64,000 bases of DNA from Tricholoma matsutake (GCA_026075535.2 AP026541.1:2046001-2110000), one strand, 5' to 3'. Counted from the stretch's first letter, positions 23,040 to 34,523 are shown. Program-made: numbers and translations. The notes: a model not told the origin generated them from the sequence alone.

Positions 23040-23760
23040 CAACTGTAGTCGTACTACAGGATGAAACTAAATTAGTGCACAGACGACAAGAGTTGGCCCG
23101 AACGCCAGCCCCATCACCAACGATCGAGCCCCTACCAACGAGGAAGCGACACGGTGGGCCGAACCATCGAAACAGGAGGCAAGAACAACAACAAGGAGGG
23201 CACGGAAGGACAGTGCTCAAGGGGGCTCGGGGCTGGGTTTGTTTCCTCTCGTTCTTTTGTTGATTTTCACTGACGTTATCATTCTAGCGGCTACGAACCG
23301 TGACGGTGCCCACAATGGCACCACAGGGAGCTAGTCCCCCCCGCTACGTCCTACAGTGACAGCGACAACGACGCCACCTGGCAGGAGCGACAAGACAGGC
23401 GACAGACACAGGGCTCGGGGACATTGCTTCCAAGCCCGGGTATGTTTTATGTCCTTTTTTTCATCTGTTTCATTATTTTACGAACGTTCATTCTAGTGAT
23501 CACGACGCCCACGACGACCTCTGGCTAACTTGGCAGGCGGCTACCCTCTCCTGCCCTATGTACCAGCACGACCGCAACGACCCAGTGAGAACGAGGCAGA
23601 TGACAGAGAAGGGGGACGACAGGCGCGGCGAATGCAGCAATGGGAACCACAACGATGAGGGAATGGGAATGATGACTCAAGTCGGGAGGGTGGGGCTCGG
23701 CTCGGGGGATCCACCTCCCGAGCCGTTACGCGAGTCTTTTTTCTTCGTCTCTTAAGTTCG
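23040..23760 (+). repeat. CpG-retaining low-complexity cassette with intron-like spacers
   Basis: Blocks rich in ACGACG/CAACGACG alternate with T-rich spacers that look like introns: one from about 23235 ending TCATTCTAG at 23286, another from about 23440 (GGGTATGTTTTATG) ending TCATTCTAG at 23496. The blocks repeat GGGCTCGGGG. Frames such as 23033-23263 and 23558-23755 are open but low in information. The design resembles the cassettes at 44.9-45.8 kb and 62.1-63.3 kb, yet here CpG is intact, so it may be a younger or protected copy. Confidence 0.45.
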
Positions 23761-24261
23761 TTCATTTTTACTCGACTTATATTAAGATTGAGAAATACGC
23801 AAAGTCGCTCCTAACAAGCGCCACCGTCCAATCGTTGTCGTCAAGGTCCTGTCTAGTCAAGTCTCCCGTAGGCCGACCGAAATATAAGAATACAGAACTT
23901 TTTGATATGGAAGGTCGTTAATGAATTCTTATAACAATCATCTGACTTCGGCGATAAGTCTTTCTGGATATTAAGCCCTTATCAGAACATTTTCGGAGGT
24001 ACGAAAATATACAAGCAAACACAATAAAATTGTAATAACATATTCTTATTGCACCGTCACTGACATGGTCACCTACTGCCCGTCAAATTGTAATTCTGAA
24101 GAAGGGGTGCCAGTGCAATATGTGAAGCTTTGAAGTTTTACATTGCTTTGCAGATTTGATAGTGCCTCGTCAAGTTCGGCCCGAGCCGATGGGTTCGAAT
24201 TCGACGAGTGTTGATATAACTTGATGAAAGTTACGATGACTCTCAGGCTACTTGCCATCGA

Positions 24262-26314
24262 ATGTCGTCTCTACCGTCTGAGGAAACCCCTTTGCTGTCT
24301 GAGCCTGGTTTGAAACATGAGGCAGTCTATGAACGATTCTCTAACCCAAGAAAAAGAATCATCTTGTTTTTGGTATCATGGTGTGGATTACTTCCGTGTA
24401 TGTATGCTCCTTTGGATCGATTGCAATCACTATCTAATGGATCGCGCAAAGTATTCGTGGCCGGATCCTTTTTGCCATCGATTCCACAGATCGCCAAGGA
24501 CCTCGAGTCAACCGGACCGATTGTGAGGTCAATAGGCTCATGCCGTTATCTTTCGTCCAAACGATCAACTGATTCTTGTTATCAGCCTAGCGGTCAGTGG
24601 GTCTATTCTCGCTGGGAGCGTAGGTGCTCTTATAGGAGCGTCATATTCCACGTTCTGTGAGTCACATGAAGTATTTACTTTGGTCTAATCGATAATCTCT
24701 CATTCCTCCGGTTAACAGATGGTAGAAGGCCAGTTTTCCTTGTCGGATTGCCGTTTCTATGTATCGGCTCTGTTGGTACTGCTCTTGCAGCGAATATTCC
24801 TCAGTTGATGGTATGGAGATTCGTACAAGCATTTGGTGCTTCGCCAGGAATATCGGTAGGTGCCGGGGTTATTGGAGACATTTATAAACTGGAAGAACGC
24901 GGAACAGCGATGGGAATCTTCTTCGTAGTAAGTCATGCGAAGGAATACACACGGAAAGCGCTCACTAATCCGTATCTAGGCCGTTCTCCTCGGACCAGCA
25001 CTGGCACCTCCGATTGGAGGTGACTGAATATACGATTTCTGTGTTGTTGATCCGTTTCTTATCGTTTGGATCTTAGGGTTTGCAGCTCATTATGCGTCGT
25101 GGCGTGTTATGCAAGCGTCCTTCGGTGTCTCAGGTTTTATGATCTTTATGTCGATTCTGTTATTCTTCCCCGAAACTAGTCATCCTGGTGCAAGAGGGAT
25201 AGATAAATTACGACTCACACCTACTGGGGCAGCACCACGCATTGTGGTATTCATCAACCCTTTCAAATCCCTCTTGCTACTCCGCAGTCCCAATTTTATG
25301 GCGGTGGTGGGTAGCTGTCATATGTTTGGTCTTTGATGCCGTCTGATTTCAGCAGTGTCTTGCATCAACCGCTATACTCCTGGCGGATTATGGTAAGCTC
25401 CAAGTCCACGACGTTTCCGCTTCCATTCTCACTGACCAGCAATAGTATTGATGGTGCCATTAGCATATACAATAGTGAGAACTTCGTCACCACCGATGAT
25501 GTGGTATTAACTTCAGATCCAGGGGGCTGGATATGGTATCTCGAATGAAGCCCTTATTGGAGCATGTTTCTTGCCTCAGGGGCTTGGCAGTGTTGGTCAG
25601 TGTTGACACTGTTGATGTAATTACATCACTGAAAGATGATGCAGTTGCTGCTCCTTTGGCAGGAAGACTGTCTGACAAATACATCATCAAATGGAAGGAA
25701 CGTCGCGGTGGGGTTTGGTACCCCGAGGACCGGCTCAGAGCAGCAATTCCTGGCGCACTGTTATTTGTTCCACTGAGCATGATTTTTTCTGGTCTCCTGG
25801 TTGCATTCGTGCCAGGAAAAATTGGGTTGATACTCACTCTCATTTGCTTGTTTTTCAATGGCTTGGGTGTATGTGTAGAATCTTGTCTCCTTTGAAAGTT
25901 CAGTTATTTACCTACTCTTTTCAGGTCGATATGACCCTTGGTCCATGCTCTGCGTACGGTGTCGACATTTTTCATGATCTCAGCGCTGAGTCTATAGCTG
26001 CCAGCTCGTATGTCTTTCATCAATTTCCTTGTCGCCGACTAACAATCTATTTTAGTGGTTTCAGGTCACTCGTGATATCAATTGCTGTAACAGCTATTCT
26101 TCCCATGATCAATACCATTGGCATAGTTGCAACTAATACCTTGTCTGCACTAGTGACTTGGGTTGGATTTCTGTAAGAACATTTTGGATCTTGACATTTC
26201 ACTAGGTCTGAATCCCATGTCTGGTTCTCCAGATTACTTTGGTTGACCATTCAGTATGGCACCCAGATGCGAGCATGGATTGATATAGGCTACTCAACTG
26301 CTGAAAACAACTAA
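24262..26314 (+). CDS. MFS transporter (DHA1-like), 13 exons, apparently intact
   Basis: A major facilitator superfamily membrane transporter of 471 residues, probably a drug/H+ antiporter or polyamine-type carrier; substrate unknown. Exons by frame and splice sites: 24262-24397, 24452-24527, 24586-24656, 24719-24927, 24980-25019, 25077-25306, 25353-25392, 25446-25474, 25517-25595, 25645-25868, 25925-26007, 26056-26172 and 26233-26314 (TAA). The exons sum to 1416 bases, a multiple of three, and all 12 introns are 42-62 bases with GT-AG ends. The N-terminus has an EETPLL acidic dileucine motif, which could direct it to the vacuole. YGRRPVFLVG after the second helix is the MFS loop signature; GPALAPPIGG and RLSDKY follow. 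Length and roughly twelve hydrophobic helices fit the family. It sits in CpG-retaining DNA. Confidence 0.92.
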
Positions 26315-26608
26315 AACCTACTTTGCTTTGTACAAAGTTATTGATCAATTTGACTTGACATTTCACACCTTTATAATTGATGAGAGTCACTATCTGGTAT
26401 ATCAGTAGAATTCTAGATTAGTAGTGATCATAGAGATTTATTCAAGTCAGACTATGACCACTACTGGGGCTAACCTGTGTTTCCCACAGAAACACAGCCT
26501 TAGAAACTTGTTTCAAGACTCTGATGTGTATATCCTTTGGATATTCTTAATATGTATGTAAAAGAAATGTCAGGGAAATATTTTACATGTATCCAAGCTG
26601 TATCTGCA

Positions 26609-26967
26609 AGGAACATAAAAGGTGTATTCTACAATGTTTCTTTCAGATCCCTTCTGGAAACATTTTTCATGTTCCCTTTGTGTAAGTTAAGGAAACACTT
26701 TTTATGTAATTATGGCTGTATCTGCAGAAAACACTTGACATATATTTTATTATGTGTTTTCTATGGACACATGCAAAGAACAAAGGGGTTACCATGGTTA
26801 CACATGTATCCCTAGGAAACACATAATAAAATTACATGTTAAATGTTTTCTGCAGATACAGGCATAATTACATGAAAAGTGTTTCTTTAGCTTACACAAA
26901 GGGAACATGAAAATGTTTCTAGAAGGGATCTGAAAGAAACATTGTAGAATACACCTTTTATGTTCCT
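26609..26967. mobile_element. Fold-back (MITE-like) element, ~158-bp inverted arms
   Basis: Left arm 26609-26766 (AGGAACATAAAAGGTGTATT onward to CTATGG) and right arm 26811-26967 are near-perfect reverse complements separated by a 44-base loop. Matches include TTCTACAATGTTTC, GATCCCTTCT, CTGCAGATACAG and CATAATAAAAT. There is no coding capacity. The copia LTR begins three bases after the right arm, so copia inserted at or beside this element. Confidence 0.88.
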
Positions 26968-26969
26968 GG

Positions 26970-27275
26970 TGTTGGAGCAGACTATATATGCTGCACAGGG
27001 GAAGAGACTACATGTTCCTTACAACCTACCGGGGTTTAGTTAGACTTACAGCCAGGGTTAGCAGAGGTAAGAACACTGTATTCCTACTACGGTACAGGTT
27101 CTCCTTATATACATAATAATAAAAATATCACATGACTCCAGAGGAATATGCATATGAAACATGTAACAATATTGGGAATTAATGTGGGAGAATATGCATA
27201 TGCAACATGTAACAATATTGGTAATTAATGTGGGAGAATATGCACATGCAACAATATTGGTAATTAATTTCAACA
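26970..27275 (-). mobile_element. Copia 3' LTR with internal tandem repeat
   Basis: On the plus strand it runs TGTTGGAGCAG to TTTCAACA (306 bases), bounded by inverted TGTTG/CAACA. The purine tract expected before a 3' LTR is present on the minus strand as the G-run at 27276-27282. Three units of about 45 bases (ACATGTAACAATATTGG-AATTAATGTGGGAGAATATGCA) repeat at 27158-27265. No matching 5' LTR was seen near 32.2 kb or elsewhere, so the element is 5'-truncated. Confidence 0.85.
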
Positions 27276-27307
27276 CCCCCCCTCAAACTGTACAGTGCTC
27301 TAAGCAG

Positions 27308-28630
27308 CTAAGTTTGAACCTCAAAAGTAATTCCGAGAGAGTCTCTAAATTTCCTGAATAGGACGGTGCCAAGGTTCTTTGTGAACATGTCAGCCAGATT
27401 ATCACTTCCAGGAATGAAAATGACTGTGACTTTGTCATTTTCTATGCATTCATGGGTATAGTGGTAGTGAATGTCTATATGTTTGGTCCTTCTTTCCTGA
27501 ACTGGATTTGATCCGATAAAGATGGATCCCTGATTATCAGCGCAGATTGGTATGCGCTTCAGTATATATCCAAGTTCCTGGAATAAGGACTCTATCCATG
27601 CTATCTGCCAACAAGTGTCGGAGAGAGCCATATATTTGGCTTCTGTGGATGACAGTGCTACAGTTTTTTGTAAATGGGACTGCCAGCACACAATGCCACT
27701 CACTAGAGTAGCAAAGTAACCCATTGTAGATCAGCACTTGACAGTGTCAGCTGCCCAATCAGAGTCTGTGAAGGCCTGTAGCCCTTTGGATTTCTCTCCG
27801 TTGTAGACAATGTTATATTTCTGGGTTCCCACCAGATAGCGCATGGTGTACATTGCTTTATCTAGATGTTCTTGGCTAGGACTAGCCGAGAATCGCGACA
27901 TCTTGATTACCGCATAAGCGATATCAGGTCGCATTCTGAGCATCAGATACAATAAAGATCCAATCACAGACTGATATTTTGATCTAAGCACCGTGTTTGG
28001 CATCACTGTGTTTTCTGATGGTTTGTAACCAGTCGGGAGTGGAGTGGGGGCAACTTTGGCATTTGTCATCTTGAACCTCTCGAGCACTTTGGCAAGATAT
28101 TCAGTTTGATTGAGTTTGACTTGCCATCATCAACATAGACCAGTGCAATAACAATGCTGCCTGTCTTAGGATCCTTGTGTATGAAAATGCTGGCATTGGA
28201 GCTGGCATGCATGAACCCAATGGTGCACATAAATGCCTCTAGCTCTTTCCACCATGCTAGTGAGGCCTGTTTAAGGCCATACAATGCTCGGCATAAGCGC
28301 ATTACTTTGCGCTCTTTTCCCTTGAGTCTGAAACCCTCGGGTTGATCCATATAGATCTCCTCATCTAGTTTGCCATATAAAAATGCGGTTTTTACATCTA
28401 GACCAGTCATATACATGCCTTCTAGAGATGCAAGTGCAAACATGAGGTGTACGGTCTTGTAGCGGACTACTGGTGAGAAAATCTCATCAAAGTCAACACC
28501 TTCAACTTGTGAAAAGCCTTTGGCCACGAGTCTGGCTCATTTTCTTCCGTCCGATTTCACGGAGAAAACCCATCTATTTTTGATCATTTTTCGATCATGT
28601 GGAAGATCAACAATGTCATAGACTTGTCAC
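27308..28630 (-). pseudogene. Copia reverse transcriptase and RNase H (broken)
   Basis: The minus frame from about 28630 reads the copia reverse transcriptase: RLVAKGFSQVEGVDFDEIFSPV, LDVKTAFLYGKLDEEIYM, RALYGLKQASLAWW and the catalytic LVYVDD. Directly after YVDD a deletion joins to LAKVLERFKM in a new frame (near 28090), removing part of the palm and thumb. RNase H follows (ALSSTEAKYMALSDTCWQ, ADNQGS, HIDIHYHY) and the frame ends at 27308. In-frame TGA codons at 28627-28629, 28537-28539 and 27731-27733 interrupt it. Not functional. Confidence 0.9.
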
Positions 28631-30477
28631 TTGTGAAGAGCCTCTAATTCTTCATGACAAGCCTGTTTCCACTCAAGTTGCTGCTGCCATGGTAGGCGTG
28701 CAATATCACAAAATTGGTTTGGAACTTGGCTTATTTTGCTTGATGGTGTGACTGCTTTTGACAACAGCCAGCAAATAAGCTTATCTCCACCTTCCTTGGT
28801 TATCTTTTGAATATAACCTGCTTCATTTGGTTCCCCCATTGGGTGATCATGTTCTTGATTATTGGAATTGGGCACACTCTCATGGGGTGCCAAACTCGGT
28901 CCAGCAACTGGTTCTTGCTGTTGAGATCGTGGTCGTGTTCGGTTATGATCTGAATCTTGACCCACAGATCTCTTCCAATATCGATCACATGCAATGTCTC
29001 TCTCTATGTCAGAGGGGAGTCGCTTCTCTCCATAGGTATTGCCAGGACGGTTTGGGATGTTCCTCTGCCTGCCTGATCGATGGGGCAATTGCTGCCATTC
29101 CTGTTGATCATCACATCTTGGATGAAAGTCCTCAGTGGTTACTGGAGGTGGCAGAGGAGGAGCATCAGTTGCATCATCATGCGCCTTTTGCTCACTTGGT
29201 ACATCATCATCATCTTTTTCTGATGATGGAGGAAGGGGCAGATTTTGTGGCAGTATAGAATCATTGCCATCCATTCCAGATGAGTGGTTGTCATCTTCTG
29301 GTTCTGGAGGTGGAAAATCACCAAGGTCTGTCTTGGCAGGAGTTTTAGCTCCAGGACAGCATGGGAACAATGTTTCATCAAATAGTGCCATAGCACCAAT
29401 GAATACTGCGCCACTAAGTCGCATGAAATGGTATGCTTTAATGCCATCTTCTAATCCTAGGTACAACATTAACTCCGATCGAGGAGCTAATGTGGTTGGA
29501 CATTTCTCCTTGGGTAGATAGACGTAAGCACCACAACTAAAGACCTTCAGATTGTTTAGATCTGGGTGGACTTTATTCAGGTCCTCAAAAGGTGTCAGCC
29601 ATTTCAGGTGCCTTATTGGGGTTTGGTTGTATAGGTGTGTTGCATGTTCAATGCAAAATTCCCACCATGATTGTGGTAGACAAGCGGTAAATCACAGGCT
29701 TTGCGACTTTTCCATTATCAGAGCACGCCCATTCTGTTGGTGAATGTGGGGTGCGGACATCTCTATTTTGATGCCAAAATTCTTGAGCATATTTTGTAGC
29801 TCACAATCTTTGAACTCCCCCTCTGGATCAACATGCCAGCGCTTGATTGTAGCGCCATACTGGGTCAAAGCCATTGCCTGAAATTGTCTAATCGCTGCAG
29901 CAGTGTCAGACTTCTTTCTAAGGCACTGGACCCAGATATGTGACGTTTTGTCATCCAGAAATACAATAAAGTATTTATGTTTGTGGTACAATAGTACTGG
30001 GAGTTCCTTTAGATTGGAATGTATTAATTCAAAGGATTTCTCTGCACGTGAATTTGATTTGGGAAAAGATTTTGATGTCATTTTCCCTTCAGCGCACCCT
30101 GGACATATAATTTTGTCTTTAGGAATAATTAAATTCCTTGGGAATTTTATGGTGCTGTTAGGCATTTTCCCTAGCGCCTCTTTGGATGGGTGTCCAAGTC
30201 GCCTATGCCAAGTCAAGTAGTCAGCGACATACATGGTCACGACATTGATCCTCTTGGTGCTCAATATATGAGTCCGAGCCCAATAGATCATGTTGCATCT
30301 CCTAAGAGGGACACAATCCATTATTGGGTTTCCTTTCTTGAAAAATGAAATGTGTGCGGAGGAACCATGCACATCACTTCCATCTTGTAAAAAGATGCCC
30401 ATTGACAGTAATTGAGTATTACAGTCGGATATGTAGTAGACAGGGTATAATTGCATTTCACGCTGATGATACTCAAC
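28631..30477 (-). pseudogene. Copia integrase and linker to reverse transcriptase (broken)
   Basis: The frame 30552-29692 holds the copia integrase: zinc-binding WHRRLGHPSKEALGKMP with CPGCAEGK, then DDE-domain pieces KYFIVFLDDKTSHIWV, WHVDPEGEFKD and APHIHQQNGRA. A TGA (29692-29694) breaks the frame, which resumes as LPQSWWEFCIEH and LGLEDGIKAYHFMRL. The linker 29469-28627 is rich in Pro/Glu/Asp, as is usual before the reverse transcriptase. Everything upstream of 30477 in the ORF is insertion sequence, because RHQ before the insertion and VEYHQREMQLYPVYYI after it read as one protein. Confidence 0.85.
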
Positions 30478-31679
30478 CTGGGAAAACCACCAAAACAGCC
30501 GATGAGGCAACCAATGATATTTGCGATGAGTCAGAGGAAGGGTGCGATGCATTCCAAATGTTTGTGGTCCAACCTATGGGAAGATAACTAGTTGGTACTG
30601 GTCGTGAAGGTAGTGCTATAGGAGACGAAGGTGTTTGGCACAGTCCAATCGAGTATCAATCGATATTGAGGATGATCGATGAGATCAATGGCAAACAATG
30701 TTTTATTGTCGATGGTCGAAGTGTGAATTCCGAGGACCTTTTAATAGGTCGATAGTATACGAAGGCTATAGCCGATGGCTAGAACGTGTTGGAATGGTTG
30801 CTAGTGCTAACAACAAGAGGATTGAAGGAAGATCGAGGATGCAATGATCACAGAGGTTTCTTGTCGATCGAGAAAACTTGTAGAGACTTAGATTGTTTTA
30901 GAAGATTGATCGGATGCTTAGAACTGTATACAAGACAATAGGTGAAGACAATTTTCTTGTATTTCCAAGTAGATACTACAGAGTTTTATATGTTTTAAAG
31001 AAACTTCCTAAAATGGCATGAGAAACATGTGTAGAACATGAGGCAAAAGATATGAGTTAAGGCACAAGGCCAAAAAGGAGACTGGAATCTGAACAAGAAA
31101 GATATATATCATATGATGAAAGAGTAATAAAGGGTATAGAACTAAAAAGGGACTGTCCTTTGTGTATAAACCATGCTAAGTCTTGCAATAATTCATCCAG
31201 TGGGTTCTGTATGTGATAGGGACTTGGAATGAGGCTGACCTACTATCAGCAGGTTTGAGCATGAGTTGGAATACTTCCTGGCGCATGGTATTCCACCATA
31301 TAGATAACAAATGTGGCACCCGATGTTGCTCGTAGTCTCTCAATATCAATCGATAATGCTCGATGATGGTCGACAATGTTCAATCACGGTCGCCGCTGTT
31401 CGAAGTTGATCGGGGATGTTCAATGGTCAGTTAGAGGGATCTTAGGGGCTTTCAACATAGTCCTAAGGTTGTGCGATGTGGTTTCTCGGTACAATTGATG
31501 TTTCTGGTGATGTTTCAACGCAGTTGATATGATATTGTGATTGATAGACTAGGTCATGCTGCATCTGGGACATCGTAGGAGTTAGCTGATGCGATTAGAA
31601 TGTGGTTAAAGTGGTGAATCAGCCTGTGAGCTGAGGAGACAACCTATCAACATGTCTCTGACTTCCTGTGACATACTAC
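30478..31679 (-). other. 1.2-kb intron-like insertion in the copia polyprotein
   Basis: Between protease (GAVFIRHQ) and integrase linker (VEYHQREM) lie 1202 bases. Read on the minus strand they start CAG-GTAGTATG and end TTTTCCCAG-GTTGAG, and removal would join the frame in phase 0. On the plus strand the edges are ACCTG at 30476-30480 and 31678-31682, so a 5-bp target duplication explains the same boundaries. The interior is rich in TCGAT words (for example 30650-30760 and 31335-31400) and has no recognised gene; the 66-codon ORF 31376-31176 is unknown. Confidence 0.6.
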
Positions 31680-32219
31680 CTGATGTCTAATGAAGACTGC
31701 TCCTTTTCCTACTATATGAGTAGTACCTGTGGCTGTTTGAACCAAGGTAGAGTCCTTTCTCGGTAAAGGCTTGTAAGAAGCGAAATCTTTCATTTCACCA
31801 GTGAAGTGCTTTGATGTGCCTGAATCCATGATCCAGTCAGCACCTTTCTTACAATTTCTGTTTGCACACATAACACATATATTAAGATCTAAATAGTTCT
31901 ATGATACATTTAATAGTGGTAAGATTTCACATGAAAAGTTCGCTGTAATCATTGGAATATTAATCTTTGTGCTTGCGGCAGGGAAAAGGACTGACCTGTC
32001 AGCGTATCCTCCTGTTTCAAGCAGTTCATCAACAAGCATCTCATCGACAACTTTCCACACTTTTTCATCAGAAACTGGAGGCTCTGATCTGAGGGAGACG
32101 GTATTGTCTTCGACCTCCATGATCCTAGGTTCTGGTTCGATCCTCCTTCTCTTACCTTCTCGCACCGTCAGGTGCTCTTCCAGTGGTCGCAGATTTTTTG
32201 TGCTGCATGGAAGTTGCAT
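31647..32219 (-). pseudogene. Copia gag C-terminus and aspartic protease (broken)
   Basis: The protease motif WIMDSGTSKHFTGEM (Asp-Ser-Gly active site, His-Phe-Thr following) lies at 31871-31647, followed by VQTATGTTHIVGKGAV. Upstream, 32219-31899 is an acidic gag-like stretch (SDEKVWKVVDEMLVDELLETGGYADRSV). A TAG at 31899-31901 separates the two in the same frame. No zinc knuckle or gag start was seen. The copia sequence stops near 32250, where the flank is unrelated. Confidence 0.7.
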
Positions 32220-32619
32220 TTGCTTGAGGGTGTCTCAAGCTTGCTGATATTTGGTGTAAACCAAATGAGAGGTAGAGGCCGCACCTGTATATGCCTGTGC
32301 AGGCGGTCGGCAGTGAGGGTCCCTTGTGGGAGTGTGGTCACACTGTTTGATGTGCTGAATGAGCGGCATTGGCAGTATAATGGTGCTATTACCGTTTATG
32401 GTGGTAAAGGCACTGGAGACAAAGTGGGTATGCTTCTCTTTGGGCTTATCCTCCTTAGTCTTCTTGTCCCCGTGTCATCCACACTTTCATGATGACTCTC
32501 CATTGTTGTTTTGCCCTTCTTTGGGCTGCCATTTACAAACAAAGACATTGAAGAGCCCACCAATGACGATGCTGAAGAGTTGAAGAACAGGCGGGTTCAT
32601 CCTTCATTTCACACTACGA

Positions 32620-33145
32620 GCCAAACAGTTGATCCTATATTAATCAGGGCACCCCACCATTCATGGCGATTGAGGTCCTGCTTAACACTGATGAAAAGTT
32701 CATCCACCAACCTCATCACGATCTTGAATCCTTCCTTTATGTTATTTTCTATATCTGCACCTTCACCAGTGGACCTGGAGTACCTTGACCGAAATTCAAC
32801 ATTTCTCCCAAGAACACCATGCATGCCTGGTTCAGCGACAACAAGCTCACCACTATTGGCTGGACCAAAGCTGGGCACATGTGTGGTCTGCATCTCACAG
32901 TTGTCCTGTACTTTTCAGACTATTGGCATGATTTTGCGCCGTTTGCCCTTGAACTCTCCCATACTTGGCTCCCAGGTGGTCCTGACCACACCATCCAGCC
33001 CAATGGACTCACATATGACAACATGACTGCAATTCTGGAAAAGGCGCTCGTTGAGGAGCCCATCTTGAAGCTCAATATAGTCAGCAAATGGCCAAGTAAT
33101 GACATGGGTGCTCATATGCCCAAGAGGGCAAGGCAAGTGAAATAG
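32620..33145 (+). pseudogene. FunK1-type protein kinase, C-terminal lobe (broken)
   Basis: Plus-strand frames give the end of a FunK1 kinase: GTPPFMAIEVLLNTDEKFIHQPHHDLESFLYVIFYICTF in the frame near 32640-32770, then MHAWFSDNKLTTIGWTKAGHM, YFSDYWHDFAPFALEL and a C-terminal ILEKALVEEP (to TAG at 33145). The HHDLES-x-x-YV motif is typical of the family's catalytic C-lobe. Frame changes near 32640 and 32790 break it. It is a different copy from the N-terminal half at the window start, which lies on the other strand. Confidence 0.75.
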
Positions 33146-33370
33146 GATATCTAGCTTGTGCTTTTTAGGACTTATATGACACTGTACCTCTATCATGATT
33201 GTTTCATGTTTCAATTTTGTACCCAACATGTAGTGTCATCATTTTTGTACTAAATTGTAGTGACTATTTTGGGATGGTACAAATAAATAAGATCATAACA
33301 TGGTGAAAGTGCCAGCAGCGCTTTATTCTCTCATATAGATCTCATATATCTCATATCATAGCTTCAGCCA

Positions 33371-34510
33371 TTCCAGCACTCCGAGCTCCAAGCTCCATTA
33401 TTAATTTTGCCATGTTTCTTGTTCCAGGTGCAAATTCAAGAAGCTCTATTGGTTGCAGTATCAGCCCAATGTCTTATGTGTCTCGGGGTTCCACTCTTTT
33501 TGATAGCACACCCTCTAAGTGTGAGTACTGGATATTTCAGTGTTTCAAGAGTCCTTTTGAGGTTATTATACTTTAGAACACCTCTTCAGACTACCAAGGC
33601 TCTATCATTGCACAAGCTGCATGGCTTCATCATCCACAGTATGGCTCCTCACATGAACAAGTCAGAACACTGGAAGAGGAGGTCAACAACCTACAAAATT
33701 ACTCGGCCAATCTAGAGAAGAAAAATATAGTGATTGAGACACGATACAACATGCTTTGGTAATATTTAATTATCAACTGTTAAAAAATGTGCTAGCAGCT
33801 CACAAACCCCAAGTGAAGCTTATAGTGCACCTCTTGCGGCTATCCCAAATTCAAGAGATAACTCCCAGCTTAGTCAAGTGGACTCATCATTGTCATCTCT
33901 ATCCCAGAAGGACTATCCTGAAGTCAAATTTTGGATGAAATGACAGTGGACAGAATCAATATCTGGCATAGTTCACAATGTCAGTTTAGGTCCCCAGGGT
34001 CATGGGAGGAGCCATGCAGCCCAAGGAATCAATGTCACAATGTGATTTGTTGAAGAAGAAGATGGTACAGTAATTGGTGGTGACAGGGCTTCCAAAATGT
34101 GCAAGTTTGCATGCACTATTTGGGTTTCGATCACTAAAAGAGGACCAGCTCCATCAAAATGGGGACAAGTGGATGCTGAGACCAGGAAACAATACTGCAA
34201 TGGAATGGCATCCCATTTTCTGGAACTATGACTCTGTGAGCATGATTGGAAAGCAGAGCAAATTGTGACAGACAACTATCCATCTTGGTACGTTAATCGG
34301 CAGACCTCTGAAGTAAAAATGAAGCAGGAGAATGTCGATGAGGAGCTATCATCTCTGGAAACTGGTTCAAAGTGTGCTCGCAAAGCATCAACAAAACTAG
34401 CATTGAAGAAGACAAAGATTGAACTGGTGAGCGATATCAAAGATATGGTACAGGGTGAAAGCAATGTGGCGGTGAGTATTTGCTTGAGCCTCACATATCT
34501 GACCATGTAC
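33371..34510 (+). pseudogene. Conserved Agaricomycete hypothetical protein with three TGA stops
   Basis: Exon-like pieces can be followed: 33371-33517, an intron GTGAGTACTG to CTTTAG (about 33519-33575), a coiled-coil-like stretch (EQVRTLEEEVNNLQNYSANLEKKN), an intron from about 33761 to the AG near 33798, then a long open stretch to about 34470. That stretch reads KDYPEVKFWMK, SHAAQGINVTM, ASKMCKFACTIWVSITKRGPAP, SKWGQVDAETR and CEHDWKAEQIVTDNYPSWY. It is one frame with stops only at 33941-33943, 34043-34045 and 34229-34231, all TGA. The motifs recur in uncharacterised Agaricomycete proteins (from memory). Function unknown; low-complexity exons follow at 34524-35572. Confidence 0.55.
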
Positions 34511-34523
34511 TGACCATGGTTAG

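Noticed and set aside
24073..24258. 61-codon minus-strand ORF ending four bases before the MFS start
   Set aside because: It is short, has no motif, and would need its promoter inside the MFS coding exon; most likely chance in CpG-rich DNA.
68..33145. The two FunK1 halves (window start and 32.6 kb) as one split gene
   Set aside because: They lie on opposite strands 30 kb apart with relics between; two different copies are simpler.
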